DNA from: Thioploca sp.
GTDB lineage: Bacteria; Pseudomonadota; Gammaproteobacteria; Beggiatoales; Beggiatoaceae
DNA: 64,000 nt
Direction: 5' to 3'
Assembly (NCBI GenBank): GCA_012032555.1
Contig: JAAUSR010000009.1
Coordinates: 47,193-111,192, forward strand
Shown here: positions 49,880 through 58,872 of the stretch, piece after piece
How the letters are laid out: every line of letters begins with the position of its first letter
Position numbering within the stretch: the stretch's first letter is position 1
The notes under the pieces: generated by a model
The model's input: only the letters and a program-made list of their open reading frames with translations
Databases searched by the model: none
Told to the model about the DNA's origin: nothing
Translations under genes and position numbers: made by a program

Positions 49880-51067
49880 ATGATGATAGCCGATACTAAA
49901 GTTCTTATTGTTGATGATAATGAAGCCAACCGTAATGTTCTCCATGATTTTGTGAGCGCGATTGGCTACACACCTATTTTGGCAGAGAATGGTTTTGTCG
50001 CTTTAGATTATATTCAAGCACAACTACCGGATCTTATCTTGCTTGATATTCTCATGCCTAACATGGATGGATATGAAGTATTAGATAATTTAAAAACACG
50101 CTTTACTTTACGTCATACCCCCGTCATCATGATTTCAGCCGTTGAAGAAATGGAGAGTGTGGTACGATGTATCAAGCTTGGCGCAGATGATTACCTCGTT
50201 AAACCTTTTAATTTTACGCTACTCAAAGCTAGAATTGGGGCTTGTTTAGAAAGAAAACGCTTGCTGGATCAAGAAGCTAAATATCGGCAACAAATTGAAA
50301 ATTACAATAAAACTTTAGAACAGCGTGTTCAGGAAAAGACGCATGAGTTAGCAGAAGCGCATGAACGACTTAAAATTCTTGATAAAAGTAAGGGTGATTT
50401 CTTAAAACTGATTTCTCATGAATTGCGAACCCCCTTAAGTGGTATCATGGGATTGTCAGAAATTTTGCTTGAACATGAGTTAGATAATCAACATTACCAA
50501 GAATACAAAACACTGTTTAAGGCTTCCTTAGATCGCTTACTGGAAATTATCAAGCAAGCTTTATTGCTTACGCAAATTGAAGTATCTGCAGATATATTTC
50601 CACTAGTAAACAATGATTTAGATTCTATTCTTGATGCCGCTGCTGAATTAGCTTTTGACTTTGCCCAATCTCGACAGGTTACTCTGGCGCCACTGCCAAG
50701 ATGTAACGCCAACATTCTCAGTGAAGCCGGATTATTGACTAATGCATTAGCTGCTCTACTGAAAACGGCGATAAAATTTTCTAAGCCAGGTAATACCGTG
50801 CAGGTATCAAACGAACTTCAAACCAGTGAAATTATCATAACCATTGCGGCTACCGGTTGGACTATTCCAACCGAATACCTTTCTCAATTCTTTGAAGTAT
50901 TTTCAGTCGGTGAATCCATTACACCCGGTGGCGATATTGGACTGGGACCACCCGTTGCTGAACGCATTATTCATCTATTCAAAGGAACGGTTACTGTAGC
51001 TAATCGAGAGGCCAGCGGCATACTTTTCACCGTCAGGTTACAGTTGGCAGAATCTCAACACGATTGA
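49880..51067 (+). CDS. Response regulator fused to a degenerate histidine kinase
   Basis: The 395-residue protein has an N-terminal receiver (1-125) with intact phospho-acceptor Asp56 (L-L-D-I-L-M-P-N-M-D-G) and Lys. A coiled coil (130-165) is followed by HisKA with His180 (I-S-H-E-L-R-T-P-L) and an HATPase-like domain (about 250-390). The HATPase lacks key residues: the N-box reads L-L-K-T-A-I-K-F where Asn is expected, G1 reads A-A-T-G-W-T where D-x-G is expected, and G2 is only partly kept (I-G-L-G-P-P). So it probably cannot bind ATP normally. GGAG supports the ATG. It lies 31 bases before the next kinase and may act as its partner. Confidence 0.85.
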   Translation: MMIADTKVLIVDDNEANRNVLHDFVSAIGYTPILAENGFVALDYIQAQLPDLILLDILMPNMDGYEVLDNLKTRFTLRHTPVIMISAVEEMESVVRCIKLGADDYLVKPFNFTLLKARIGACLERKRLLDQEAKYRQQIENYNKTLEQRVQEKTHELAEAHERLKILDKSKGDFLKLISHELRTPLSGIMGLSEILLEHELDNQHYQEYKTLFKASLDRLLEIIKQALLLTQIEVSADIFPLVNNDLDSILDAAAELAFDFAQSRQVTLAPLPRCNANILSEAGLLTNALAALLKTAIKFSKPGNTVQVSNELQTSEIIITIAATGWTIPTEYLSQFFEVFSVGESITPGGDIGLGPPVAERIIHLFKGTVTVANREASGILFTVRLQLAESQHD

Positions 51068-51097
51068 TAAAAATAACTGGCGGATAAAGGTCATTTT

Positions 51098-54000
51098 TTG
51101 GTGATAGTTCAACGTGTCAAATGGCAAAGCCGATTTTGGAGCATTAAAACCCAATTTATTATCACTTTTAGCTTGGTTTTCATAACCGTGTTGTTTTTAC
51201 TAGAGGGAATCAAATTAATTGGCATTCCCTTCACGGCTTATCCTGGTACGTTAACGCAAATGAAGTTGGAGGCGTTTACCGGACTTAATCTGATTGCTGA
51301 TCTCAAAAAAGAACGTTTACTCCATTGGTTAAAGGAACGACGCAATAACCTCCAACTGACTGTCGCTAATGAACGTATTATCGATAGTGTTAACCGAATT
51401 TTGCATGATATCCAACAATTGACCCGGTCGGAAGTCACCGGAACTACTTTATGGCCACTATTACGTCAACAGGACAGTTATCAAACTTTATTTCGTTGTT
51501 TGGACACCATTCGCTCCGTTTATGAAATTTACAATAACATTCAAATACTGGATGCTAGAACGGGTATAGTCATCATTTCAACGACCGAAACCAACCAAGG
51601 TCGGGATTGGTCACAACAAGATTATTTCCGAATCGCCTTAAATCATCCTCAAGAAAGCTATATCAGTGATATTGTATCGGTTGATACTCAAGCACGACCT
51701 GTAATTTATTTCAGTTATGCCCTTAAAAATCAGGCCAATGAAGTTTTGGCCGTGTTAGTGATGGAAGGAGACAGTCAGGATATTATTCAACCATTACAAC
51801 ACCTGGGGCAAGGACTCGGTGAAACCTTATTAGTTAATCAAGAAAACGTCTTGTTAACGCCCCTTAAACCCCATAAGCCACTACTAGAACACTCTACTCA
51901 GTTAATCGCTCAAGGCCAACTAGAGGGAATCACCGCAATGGATGATTATCAGGGTAAACCGGTGTTAGCGGCTTACCGGTACATTCCATTGAGTTCAGCC
52001 AGTGGTTGGTGGTTGATTGTTCAACGTGATCGGGCAGAATTATTCGCCCCCCTGCGCCAGGAATTGTTCTATTATTCCCTAATTAGTTTATTAGGTATGG
52101 TTTTGTCTATTGGAATTATTACTCTCCTAACCCCAAAACTCACTTACTCATTGCGTTTGTTAACCCAGACGGCGAGTCAAGTTATTCAAGGTCATTTTCA
52201 GGTTCGTGCTCCGGTTATTAAGACTGACGAAATTGGGCTGTTGGCAACGACTTTTAATGCCATGTTACATCAGCTACAAAATTGGTATGAAGAATTGGAA
52301 AAGCAAGTAGCCGCACGTACCATTGCACTTAATCAGGCTAATGAACAACTGCAAACCGAAATTAACCAGCATCAACAAACTGAAAGAGAGTTACAACAAC
52401 GAACCCAAGACCTGAGCAAACGAGTCAAAGAATTGAATTGTCTTTATGAAATTTCCTATTTAACCGAAGAATACAATTATCTCCCTTATTTACGAAATAA
52501 ATTTTGTCAAGAAATTGTTAATCTGATGACGGTCGCGTGGCAATATCCTGAAATCACTTGTGTGAGATTAATACTTAACGAAAAAACGTTTATTTCAAGT
52601 CATTTTCAAGCCACACCCTGGAAACAAAGTTGTGAAATTTGGGCACATGAACAAAAAATGGGTTGCTTAGAAGTTTATTACCGGGAAGAAAAACCGTTTA
52701 GTGATGAAGGCCCTTTTTTAACAGAAGAAAGAAATTTATTAAATCTCATTGTAGAACGCTTAAGTCGAATCTTAGAACGTCAACACGCTGACGTGGCTTT
52801 GCGTGAAAGTGAAACCCGCTATCGAACCTTATTGGAAACTATTCCCTATGGTATTATAGAGCATGATATTAATGGAATCATTACTTTTAGTAATAAGGCA
52901 CACGCTAGGCTGTTGGGCGTAGCACCTGGTGAACGAGTTGGCAAACCCATTTGGGAATTAATCGATTCAGCGGCTGAACGCCAACAATTACCTCATTTTT
53001 TAGCAACGCTGGCCACAGAACAACCCACGCCAAAACCCCATTTCACCACTTTACGGGTTCACACTGGACAGTTGATTGAGATACAAGTTGATTGGAATTA
53101 CAAACGCAACTCAGCCGGACAAGTGGTTGGTTTTATTTCGGTTTTAACTGATATCACGGTACGCCGGCGAACTGAGGAGAAATTGCGTAAACTCTCCCGC
53201 GCCGTTGAACAAAGTCCGAGTGTAGTCGTTATTACTGATACTAATGCCAATATCGAATATGTCAATCCTAAATTTACCGAAATTACCGGTTATGCTTTTG
53301 AAGAGGTTATCGGCAAGAAACCAAACCTATTAAAATCTAAAGAAACACCGCTTGAAGAATATCAGCGACTGTGGAAAACCATTATACAGGGTGGCGAGTG
53401 GCGTGGCGAATTCCATAATAAGAAAAAAAATGGGGAACTCTATTGGGAATCAGCGTCTATCTCGCCTATCTTTGATGCCGAAGGGATGATTACCCATTAT
53501 TTAGCCGTTAAAGAAGATATTACTAAACGCAAGTATATTGAAGAAAAATTAGCCGAAGAACGGCATAATTTAGAAAATACCGTTGCTATCCGCACTCAGG
53601 AATTACGCTTAACTTTGCAGCAAGTGGAAGAAGCTAATTTGCGTTTAGAAGCGGCTAATCAAGCAAAATCACGGTTTTTATCCTCAATGAGTCATGAGTT
53701 ACGCACGCCACTGACGGCCATTTTAGGTTTTGCTGAATTATTAGCTGAACAATTTTTTGGGCAACTCAATGAAAAACAATTGAGTTATGTCGCTCAAATT
53801 GACAGCAGTGGTAAACATTTGTTAAATCTTATCAATGACCTATTAAATGTGGCTAAAATTGATGCCGGTGCTATGGAACTGGAATTAGAACCCGCTGCAG
53901 TAAATGATTTTATTCAACCCACCGTCGCGATGATGGCGAGCCAATTTAAGAAGAAAGCCATTCAGGTTATTACTCAGTTTGATCCTAATCTACCGAGTGG

Positions 54001-54781
54001 TGCGGTTGATATCAAAAAGTGTAAGCAAATTATGCTTAACTTGCTATCGAATGCTTTAAAGTACACCCCACCAAAGGGAAAGGTTGAAATTCGAGCTAGT
54101 CAAGAGAATAATCAATTTCAAATTGCGGTGATTGATACCGGTATTGGCATTGGTACCCATGAAATCAACAAAATTTTTGCTGAATTTTACCAAGCCGACC
54201 GAGTACGTGATGCGCAAATGGGAGGTACTGGAATTGGATTGGCTTTAACGCGACGGTTAGTTGAATTGCATGGTGGTAAAATCGAAGTCAATAGTGAAAT
54301 TGGCGTTGGCAGTACTTTTAGATTTACGATACCCATTAAAGCACTCCCCATCGTGACTAAAATTGATAATCAGGAAATAGAATTTTTTGGAACCATTCCG
54401 CGTGGTCATCGTATTCTCGTGGTAGAAGATAATGAAGTAAATCGGTTAATGATTGTTGATTTGTTAAGTGTTTACGATCACCAAGTGATTGTCGCTACGA
54501 ATGGTCAGGAAGCAATCGAATTAGCTCAAGTTCACCAACCGGAATTAATCTTCATGGATATTCGGATGCCCATCATGGATGGTTTAGAAGCAACTCGACG
54601 ACTTCGCGAAATAGCGGCGTTTAGTCATGTTCCGATTATTGCTTTAACCGCTAGTGTTGGTTTAGAAGCTGAAGAACGTCAAGTTGCTATGGGTTGTACT
54701 GAACATATTGCTAAACCCATTCAATCAAAGGAACTTATTGCGGTGCTACGGCGTTATTTAATTCCCAAAAGTAAGACTTGA
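51098..54781 (+). CDS. Membrane hybrid sensor kinase: Cache, HAMP, two PAS, HisKA, HATPase, REC
   Basis: The 1227-residue protein has a first membrane helix (about 19-41), a large periplasmic double-Cache-like sensor (45-320), a second helix (324-345), HAMP (346-400) and a coiled coil. A GAF-like region (450-560), PAS domains (571-690 and 700-815) and HisKA with its His near residue 865 (M-S-H-E-L-R-T-P-L) follow. Then come a complete HATPase (N-A-L-K-Y-T, D-T-G-I-G-I, G-T-G-I-G-L) and a C-terminal receiver (1107-1225) with D-I-R-M-P. All catalytic residues are present. The start is TTG (51098) or GTG (51101), after AAGG. It is co-oriented with, and next to, the degenerate kinase gene. Confidence 0.9.
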   Translation: MVIVQRVKWQSRFWSIKTQFIITFSLVFITVLFLLEGIKLIGIPFTAYPGTLTQMKLEAFTGLNLIADLKKERLLHWLKERRNNLQLTVANERIIDSVNRILHDIQQLTRSEVTGTTLWPLLRQQDSYQTLFRCLDTIRSVYEIYNNIQILDARTGIVIISTTETNQGRDWSQQDYFRIALNHPQESYISDIVSVDTQARPVIYFSYALKNQANEVLAVLVMEGDSQDIIQPLQHLGQGLGETLLVNQENVLLTPLKPHKPLLEHSTQLIAQGQLEGITAMDDYQGKPVLAAYRYIPLSSASGWWLIVQRDRAELFAPLRQELFYYSLISLLGMVLSIGIITLLTPKLTYSLRLLTQTASQVIQGHFQVRAPVIKTDEIGLLATTFNAMLHQLQNWYEELEKQVAARTIALNQANEQLQTEINQHQQTERELQQRTQDLSKRVKELNCLYEISYLTEEYNYLPYLRNKFCQEIVNLMTVAWQYPEITCVRLILNEKTFISSHFQATPWKQSCEIWAHEQKMGCLEVYYREEKPFSDEGPFLTEERNLLNLIVERLSRILERQHADVALRESETRYRTLLETIPYGIIEHDINGIITFSNKAHARLLGVAPGERVGKPIWELIDSAAERQQLPHFLATLATEQPTPKPHFTTLRVHTGQLIEIQVDWNYKRNSAGQVVGFISVLTDITVRRRTEEKLRKLSRAVEQSPSVVVITDTNANIEYVNPKFTEITGYAFEEVIGKKPNLLKSKETPLEEYQRLWKTIIQGGEWRGEFHNKKKNGELYWESASISPIFDAEGMITHYLAVKEDITKRKYIEEKLAEERHNLENTVAIRTQELRLTLQQVEEANLRLEAANQAKSRFLSSMSHELRTPLTAILGFAELLAEQFFGQLNEKQLSYVAQIDSSGKHLLNLINDLLNVAKIDAGAMELELEPAAVNDFIQPTVAMMASQFKKKAIQVITQFDPNLPSGAVDIKKCKQIMLNLLSNALKYTPPKGKVEIRASQENNQFQIAVIDTGIGIGTHEINKIFAEFYQADRVRDAQMGGTGIGLALTRRLVELHGGKIEVNSEIGVGSTFRFTIPIKALPIVTKIDNQEIEFFGTIPRGHRILVVEDNEVNRLMIVDLLSVYDHQVIVATNGQEAIELAQVHQPELIFMDIRMPIMDGLEATRRLREIAAFSHVPIIALTASVGLEAEERQVAMGCTEHIAKPIQSKELIAVLRRYLIPKSKT

Positions 54782-54898
54782 TTTACCCACCAAAGTAAGT
54801 TAACTTCTTGACTAAAGTTCATGACAATTTCAATTTTTATAACCGTCCAGTCTCAGTCAGAATTTTTTTCCAAATAAGTGACTTGATGAGGCAATTCC

Positions 54899-55030
54899 AT
54901 GATAAGTACCGAATTTCAAGCTAGAACTGGTCGTATCGGGTTAGCGACGAAACTACTCAGTAATTCATCGCGATTATATCGTTATCCTAGATTCCACTGT
55001 TTGCTATCTAGACTATTCCAGCTTAGATGA
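54899..55030 (+). CDS. Possible small basic protein, 43 aa
   Basis: The ATG follows GAGG at suitable spacing. The product is rich in Arg, Leu and Ser with no recognisable motif. It may be a real small gene or a chance frame in the 282-base gap between the sensor kinase and the carboxylesterase gene. Confidence 0.2.
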   Translation: MISTEFQARTGRIGLATKLLSNSSRLYRYPRFHCLLSRLFQLR

Positions 55031-55063
55031 CAAACCAACGAGTCAACTGATTAAGTTAAATTC

Positions 55064-55729
55064 ATGATGAAAACAGATGCTATTATCATTAATCCTCCCC
55101 AAACGGCTACAGCTAGCGTGATCTGGTTACATGGTTTGGGCGCCAACGGACATGATTTTGAACCCATTGTCTCAGAATTACCAAAAGAAATTACCCGTTG
55201 TACCCGGTTTATTTTTCCCCATGCACCTTCACGTCCGATTACGATTAATGGGGGCATGATCATGCCTGGCTGGTATGATGTTTTAGGTATGGATTTAACT
55301 GCACAACAAGATGTTCAAGGCATTCGTGAGTCCGAACAAATTGTGCGTCATTATCTCGCTCAAGAAATTGAACAAGGGCTATCTACTCAAAAAATTATTT
55401 TGGCCGGTTTTTCACAAGGTGGTGCGATAGTTTTACAAACCGGGTTACGTTACCACCAGCCGCTGGCAGGGATAATGGCACTGTCAACTTATTTACCTCT
55501 AATAGATACCGTTGCTCAAGAACGCCACCCAGCTAATCAACTCACACCGATTTTCTTTGCACATGGACAAGAAGATACCGTTATCGCATTGTTACATGCG
55601 CAGCGTAGTCGTGATTATTTAGAACAACTCGGTTACCGAGTAGAATGGCATGATTATCCTATGGCACATCAAGTCAATGCAGCAGAAATAAGAGATATTA
55701 GCCATTGGTTACAAGCTAGTCTCGCTTAA
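55064..55729 (+). CDS. Carboxylesterase/phospholipase-type hydrolase
   Basis: The 221-residue alpha/beta hydrolase belongs to the small carboxylesterase family. It has L-H-G-L-G-A-N-G-H-D at the oxyanion-hole loop, G-F-S-Q-G-G-A as the nucleophile elbow near residue 118, H-G-Q-E-D-T with the Asp, and Y-P-M-A-H-Q-V with the catalytic His near residue 200. The length is normal and there is no signal peptide. It probably cleaves short-chain esters or deacylates proteins in the cytoplasm. ATG at 55064, with a second Met following at once. Confidence 0.9.
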   Translation: MMKTDAIIINPPQTATASVIWLHGLGANGHDFEPIVSELPKEITRCTRFIFPHAPSRPITINGGMIMPGWYDVLGMDLTAQQDVQGIRESEQIVRHYLAQEIEQGLSTQKIILAGFSQGGAIVLQTGLRYHQPLAGIMALSTYLPLIDTVAQERHPANQLTPIFFAHGQEDTVIALLHAQRSRDYLEQLGYRVEWHDYPMAHQVNAAEIRDISHWLQASLA

Positions 55730-55796
55730 AGGTTGGTAATCAATTTCAACGTGACCAAACCGATTATTACTATTTTAAAATAAGAAGGGCTTCGTT

Positions 55797-56693
55797 ATGG
55801 AGAAATTTAAAAAGAACATTCGCAAAGCCGTTTTCCCTGTGGCTGGCTTAGGAACTCGGTTTTTACCCGCTACTAAAGCTAGCCCCAAAGAAATGTTACC
55901 CATTGTAGATAAGCCACTTATTCAATATGCGGCTGAAGAAGCGGTAACCGCTGGGATTGAACAACTGATCTTTGTAACCAGTAGCAGTAAACGCGCTATT
56001 GAAGATCATTTTGATAAAAATCAAGAATTAGAAGATGAACTGTCCCGACGCGGTAAATATAACTTATTGACGATGACCAAACATATTGTCCCTGAAGGGG
56101 TTTCATGTATTTACATTCGTCAAGCTGAACCACTGGGATTAGGTCATGCCGTACTATCAGCTAAGCCGGTTGTGGGTGATGAACCCTTCGCTGTCATTTT
56201 AGCAGATGATCTGATTGATGGTGAAGAAAGCCCTTGTTTGTCCCAAATGATTAGCATTTACGAAAAACAACATTGCAGTGTCATTGCGGTTGAAAACATT
56301 GATCGCTCTGAAACCGATAAGTATGGCATCATTGAACCTGAAAAGTTATACGAAGGTGTTAATAAAATCAAAAGCATTATAGAAAAACCTTCCCCGGAAC
56401 GTGCGCCTTCTACCTTAGGTGTCGTTGGGCGTTATGTGCTGACACCAACGATTTTTGAATATTTAGAAAAAATTGGTCGCGGTGCTGGTGGTGAAATTCA
56501 ATTAACCGATGCTATTGCTCAGTTATTATTGAAGGAACCCATTTTAGCCTATGAATTTCAAGGTACCCGATATGATTGTGGGAGTAAGTTGGGGTATTTA
56601 ATTGCTACTATTGATTATGCTTTACAACATCCTAATTTACGCGAATCTTTCAAGGCACATTTAATGACTGTATGTAAAAGGTATAGTGGATGA
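55797..56693 (+). CDS. galU: UTP-glucose-1-phosphate uridylyltransferase
   Basis: GalU makes UDP-glucose from UTP and glucose-1-phosphate for polysaccharide and envelope synthesis. The 298-residue protein has the nucleotidyltransferase start P-V-A-G-L-G-T-R-F-L-P-A-T-K, the K-E-M-L-P-I-V-D-K-P motif, A-D-D-L-I as the metal-binding pair region, V-E-K-P-like I-E-K-P, G-G-E-I-Q-L-T-D-A and a Y-D-C-G-S-K-L-G-Y end. The length is normal. AAGAAGGG precedes the ATG. Its stop overlaps the start of mddA (ATGA). Confidence 0.95.
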   Translation: MEKFKKNIRKAVFPVAGLGTRFLPATKASPKEMLPIVDKPLIQYAAEEAVTAGIEQLIFVTSSSKRAIEDHFDKNQELEDELSRRGKYNLLTMTKHIVPEGVSCIYIRQAEPLGLGHAVLSAKPVVGDEPFAVILADDLIDGEESPCLSQMISIYEKQHCSVIAVENIDRSETDKYGIIEPEKLYEGVNKIKSIIEKPSPERAPSTLGVVGRYVLTPTIFEYLEKIGRGAGGEIQLTDAIAQLLLKEPILAYEFQGTRYDCGSKLGYLIATIDYALQHPNLRESFKAHLMTVCKRYSG

Positions 56694-57412
56694 AAAAGTT
56701 TTTAGTGCTGAGTTATGGTGCTAGCTGTTACTTACTTTTTCAGGGTGTTTTTATCTATTTTATTGCTTTTACAGGTGATTTTTTTGTTCCCAAAACGGTG
56801 GATTCTGGCGTTCCAGTTCCATGGGTTCAAGGCTTAATTGTCAATCTCTTATTAATTACGCTATTTGGGTTGCAGCATTCCCTCATGGCACGACCGAAAT
56901 TTAAGCAATGGTGGCTAAAAATAATCCCTATTCCGATAGAACGGAGCACCTATGTCTTGTTTTCCAGTATGGCTTTAATTTTACTTTGTTGGTTATGGCA
57001 ACCCATGCCAATCATCGTTTGGCAAATAACGCATCTAGCTGGCTATGGTGTATTACAGGGATTATTTTGGTTTGGTTGGTTACTCTCTTTATTTGCTACT
57101 TTTCTAATTAGTCACTTCGACTTATTAGGAATACGGCAAGTTTATTTATATTGGCAGGATCAGCCTTACTCACCCGTTCCCTTTAAAGAAATATTGATTT
57201 ATAAACAGATCCGCCATCCAATTATGTTAGGTACATTAATTGGTCTTTGGGCAACCCCGATTATGACGGTAGGACATTTAGTGCTGGCGCTGGGTTTTAG
57301 CAGTTACATTTTTATCGGTATTCGTCTTGAAGAACAAGATATGTTGAATATTTATGGGGAATTTTACGCAAAATATCGCCAGAAAACCTCCATGATTATG
57401 TTTCCTTTTTAG
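56690..57412 (+). CDS. mddA: Methanethiol S-methyltransferase MddA
   Basis: The 240-residue membrane protein has about five or six helices and matches the MddA/NnrU/isoprenylcysteine methyltransferase group. Family segments include G-L-Q-H-S-L-M-A-R-P-K-F, P-I-E-R-S-T-Y-V-L-F, H-F-D-L-L-G-I-R-Q-V, R-H-P-I-M-L-G and a C-terminal E-E-Q-D-M near the SAM site. MddA methylates methanethiol with SAM to form dimethyl sulfide. That would suit a sulfur bacterium, either as sulfur-thiol detoxification or as methyl disposal. Its ATG overlaps the galU stop, suggesting translation coupling, though the two functions are not obviously linked. Confidence 0.82.
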   Translation: MKKFLVLSYGASCYLLFQGVFIYFIAFTGDFFVPKTVDSGVPVPWVQGLIVNLLLITLFGLQHSLMARPKFKQWWLKIIPIPIERSTYVLFSSMALILLCWLWQPMPIIVWQITHLAGYGVLQGLFWFGWLLSLFATFLISHFDLLGIRQVYLYWQDQPYSPVPFKEILIYKQIRHPIMLGTLIGLWATPIMTVGHLVLALGFSSYIFIGIRLEEQDMLNIYGEFYAKYRQKTSMIMFPF

Positions 57413-57496
57413 AAAGTCATTAAGAATGGAAATTAATTCATGATAACAAAGGGTTACTTTTAATCGCTACCGGTTACGCCATATCGAGAGATTATT

Positions 57497-58138
57497 ATGC
57501 AATTAACCTTCAATCAAATCGTTATTCCACCAGGACGGAATTTATTATTAAAAGACATTGACTGGTCAACTTTGGAAGAATTATTAGCAGAATTAGGAGA
57601 AACCCGTGCTGCAAGAATTTCTTACAGTCGAGGAATGTTAGAAGTTATGGTTCCACTCGCTCAACATGAAAGTGACAAGGAGATCATTGGTAATTTAGTA
57701 GAAACGCTTTTGGAAGAACTTGACATCGATTTTTGGGCATTAGGTTCTACTACCTTTAAGAATGAACCTATGGCAAGAGCCATTGAACCAGATAAATGTC
57801 TCTACATTCAACATGAAGCGGTGGTTCGGGGTAAAAAGCGGATTGACTTAACCATCGATCCGCCACCCGATTTAGCGATTGAAATTGATATCAGTTCCCG
57901 AACCCACTTTGATAATTACGAAAAATTAGGCGTACCGGAACTGTGGCGCTATGATGGAGAACATCTAGAAATCAATGTATTACAAAACAATCGCTATGTT
58001 ACCTCAACAACGAGTGTCCACTTTCCCCAATTTCCTCTCGTAGAAGCGATCCCCCAATATGTAAAACAAAGTCAAATTGTGGGACGAAATGCGATGATAA
58101 AAGCTTTTCGCGCTTGGGTGAGAAGTTATTTAAGCTAA
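57497..58138 (+). CDS. Uma2-family nuclease-like protein, tandem copy 1
   Basis: The 213-residue Uma2/DUF820 protein has the family strands: I-S-Y-S-R-G-M-L-E-V-M-V-P as the G-x-L-E-V-M-x-P motif, D-L-A-I-E-I-D-I-S-S-R-T as the Asp/Glu strand, and K-L-G-V-P-E-L-W-R-Y-D-G. It lacks a signal peptide. The next gene is a close paralogue whose 3' half is nearly identical in DNA. An AGAG motif lies a few bases before the ATG. The biological role of the family is unknown. Confidence 0.88.
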   Translation: MQLTFNQIVIPPGRNLLLKDIDWSTLEELLAELGETRAARISYSRGMLEVMVPLAQHESDKEIIGNLVETLLEELDIDFWALGSTTFKNEPMARAIEPDKCLYIQHEAVVRGKKRIDLTIDPPPDLAIEIDISSRTHFDNYEKLGVPELWRYDGEHLEINVLQNNRYVTSTTSVHFPQFPLVEAIPQYVKQSQIVGRNAMIKAFRAWVRSYLS

Positions 58139-58171
58139 AATGATTAACCGCAATTGTTGGTAAAAATCACT

Positions 58172-58813
58172 ATGCAATTAACCTTCAATCAAATCGTTAT
58201 TCCACCAGGACAGAATTTATTATTGAAAGGTATTGATTGGTTAACCTTAGAAAAATTATTAGAAGAGTTAGGAGAAACCCGTGCTGCACGAATTTCTTAC
58301 AGTCGAGGGATGTTAGAAGTTATGGTTCCACTCGCCGAGCATGAAGATGGGAAAGAAATTATTGGCGATTTAGTCAAGATTATTTTGGAAGAAATGAATA
58401 TCGAGTTTCGCGCTTTGGGTTCAACTACTTTTAAAAACGAACAAATGGCTCAAGCCATAGAAGCCGATGCGTGTTTTTATATCCACCACGAAGCGATGGT
58501 TCGGGGTAAAAAACGGATCGATTTAATCGTCGATCCACCACCCGATTTAGCAATTGAAATTGATATCAGTTCCCGAACCCACTTTGATAATTATGAAAAA
58601 TTAGGCGTACCGGAACTGTGGCGCTATGATGGAGAACATCTAGAAATCAATGTATTACAAAATGGTCGCTATGTTACCTCAACAACCAGTGTCCACTTTC
58701 CCCAACTTCCTCTCGTAGAAGCAATTCCGCAATACGTGAAACAAAGTCAAAGCGTAGGTCGAAATGTGACAATGAAAGCCTTTCGCGCTTGGGTGAGAAA
58801 CCCGTTAGGCTAG
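58172..58813 (+). CDS. Uma2-family nuclease-like protein, tandem copy 2
   Basis: The 213-residue paralogue of the preceding gene starts 33 bases after its stop. I start at the ATG at 58172, which aligns with the first copy (M-Q-L-T-F-N-Q-I); a TTG at 58154 would add six unmatched residues. The DNA is nearly identical at the 5' end (57497 onward against 58172 onward) and again from about 58550 to 58700. It differs more in the middle (E-D-G-K-E-I-I against E-S-D-K-E-I-I). This pattern fits recent duplication with or without gene conversion. The catalytic strands are intact. It is followed by a palindrome. Confidence 0.88.
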   Translation: MQLTFNQIVIPPGQNLLLKGIDWLTLEKLLEELGETRAARISYSRGMLEVMVPLAEHEDGKEIIGDLVKIILEEMNIEFRALGSTTFKNEQMAQAIEADACFYIHHEAMVRGKKRIDLIVDPPPDLAIEIDISSRTHFDNYEKLGVPELWRYDGEHLEINVLQNGRYVTSTTSVHFPQLPLVEAIPQYVKQSQSVGRNVTMKAFRAWVRNPLG

Positions 58814-58830
58814 AATTATAAGTAATGTAG

Positions 58831-58856
58831 GGTGTGTTAGCGTAGCGTAACACACC
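58831..58856. terminator. Palindrome between convergent genes, likely bidirectional terminator
   Basis: GGTGTGTTA-GCGTAGCG-TAACACACC is followed by TTTTCC. It lies between the convergent Uma2 and vWA genes and belongs to the dispersed GGTG(C/T)GTTA palindrome type (compare 63952-63980). Confidence 0.6.
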
Positions 58857-58872
58857 TTTTCCTTTCTTTATC

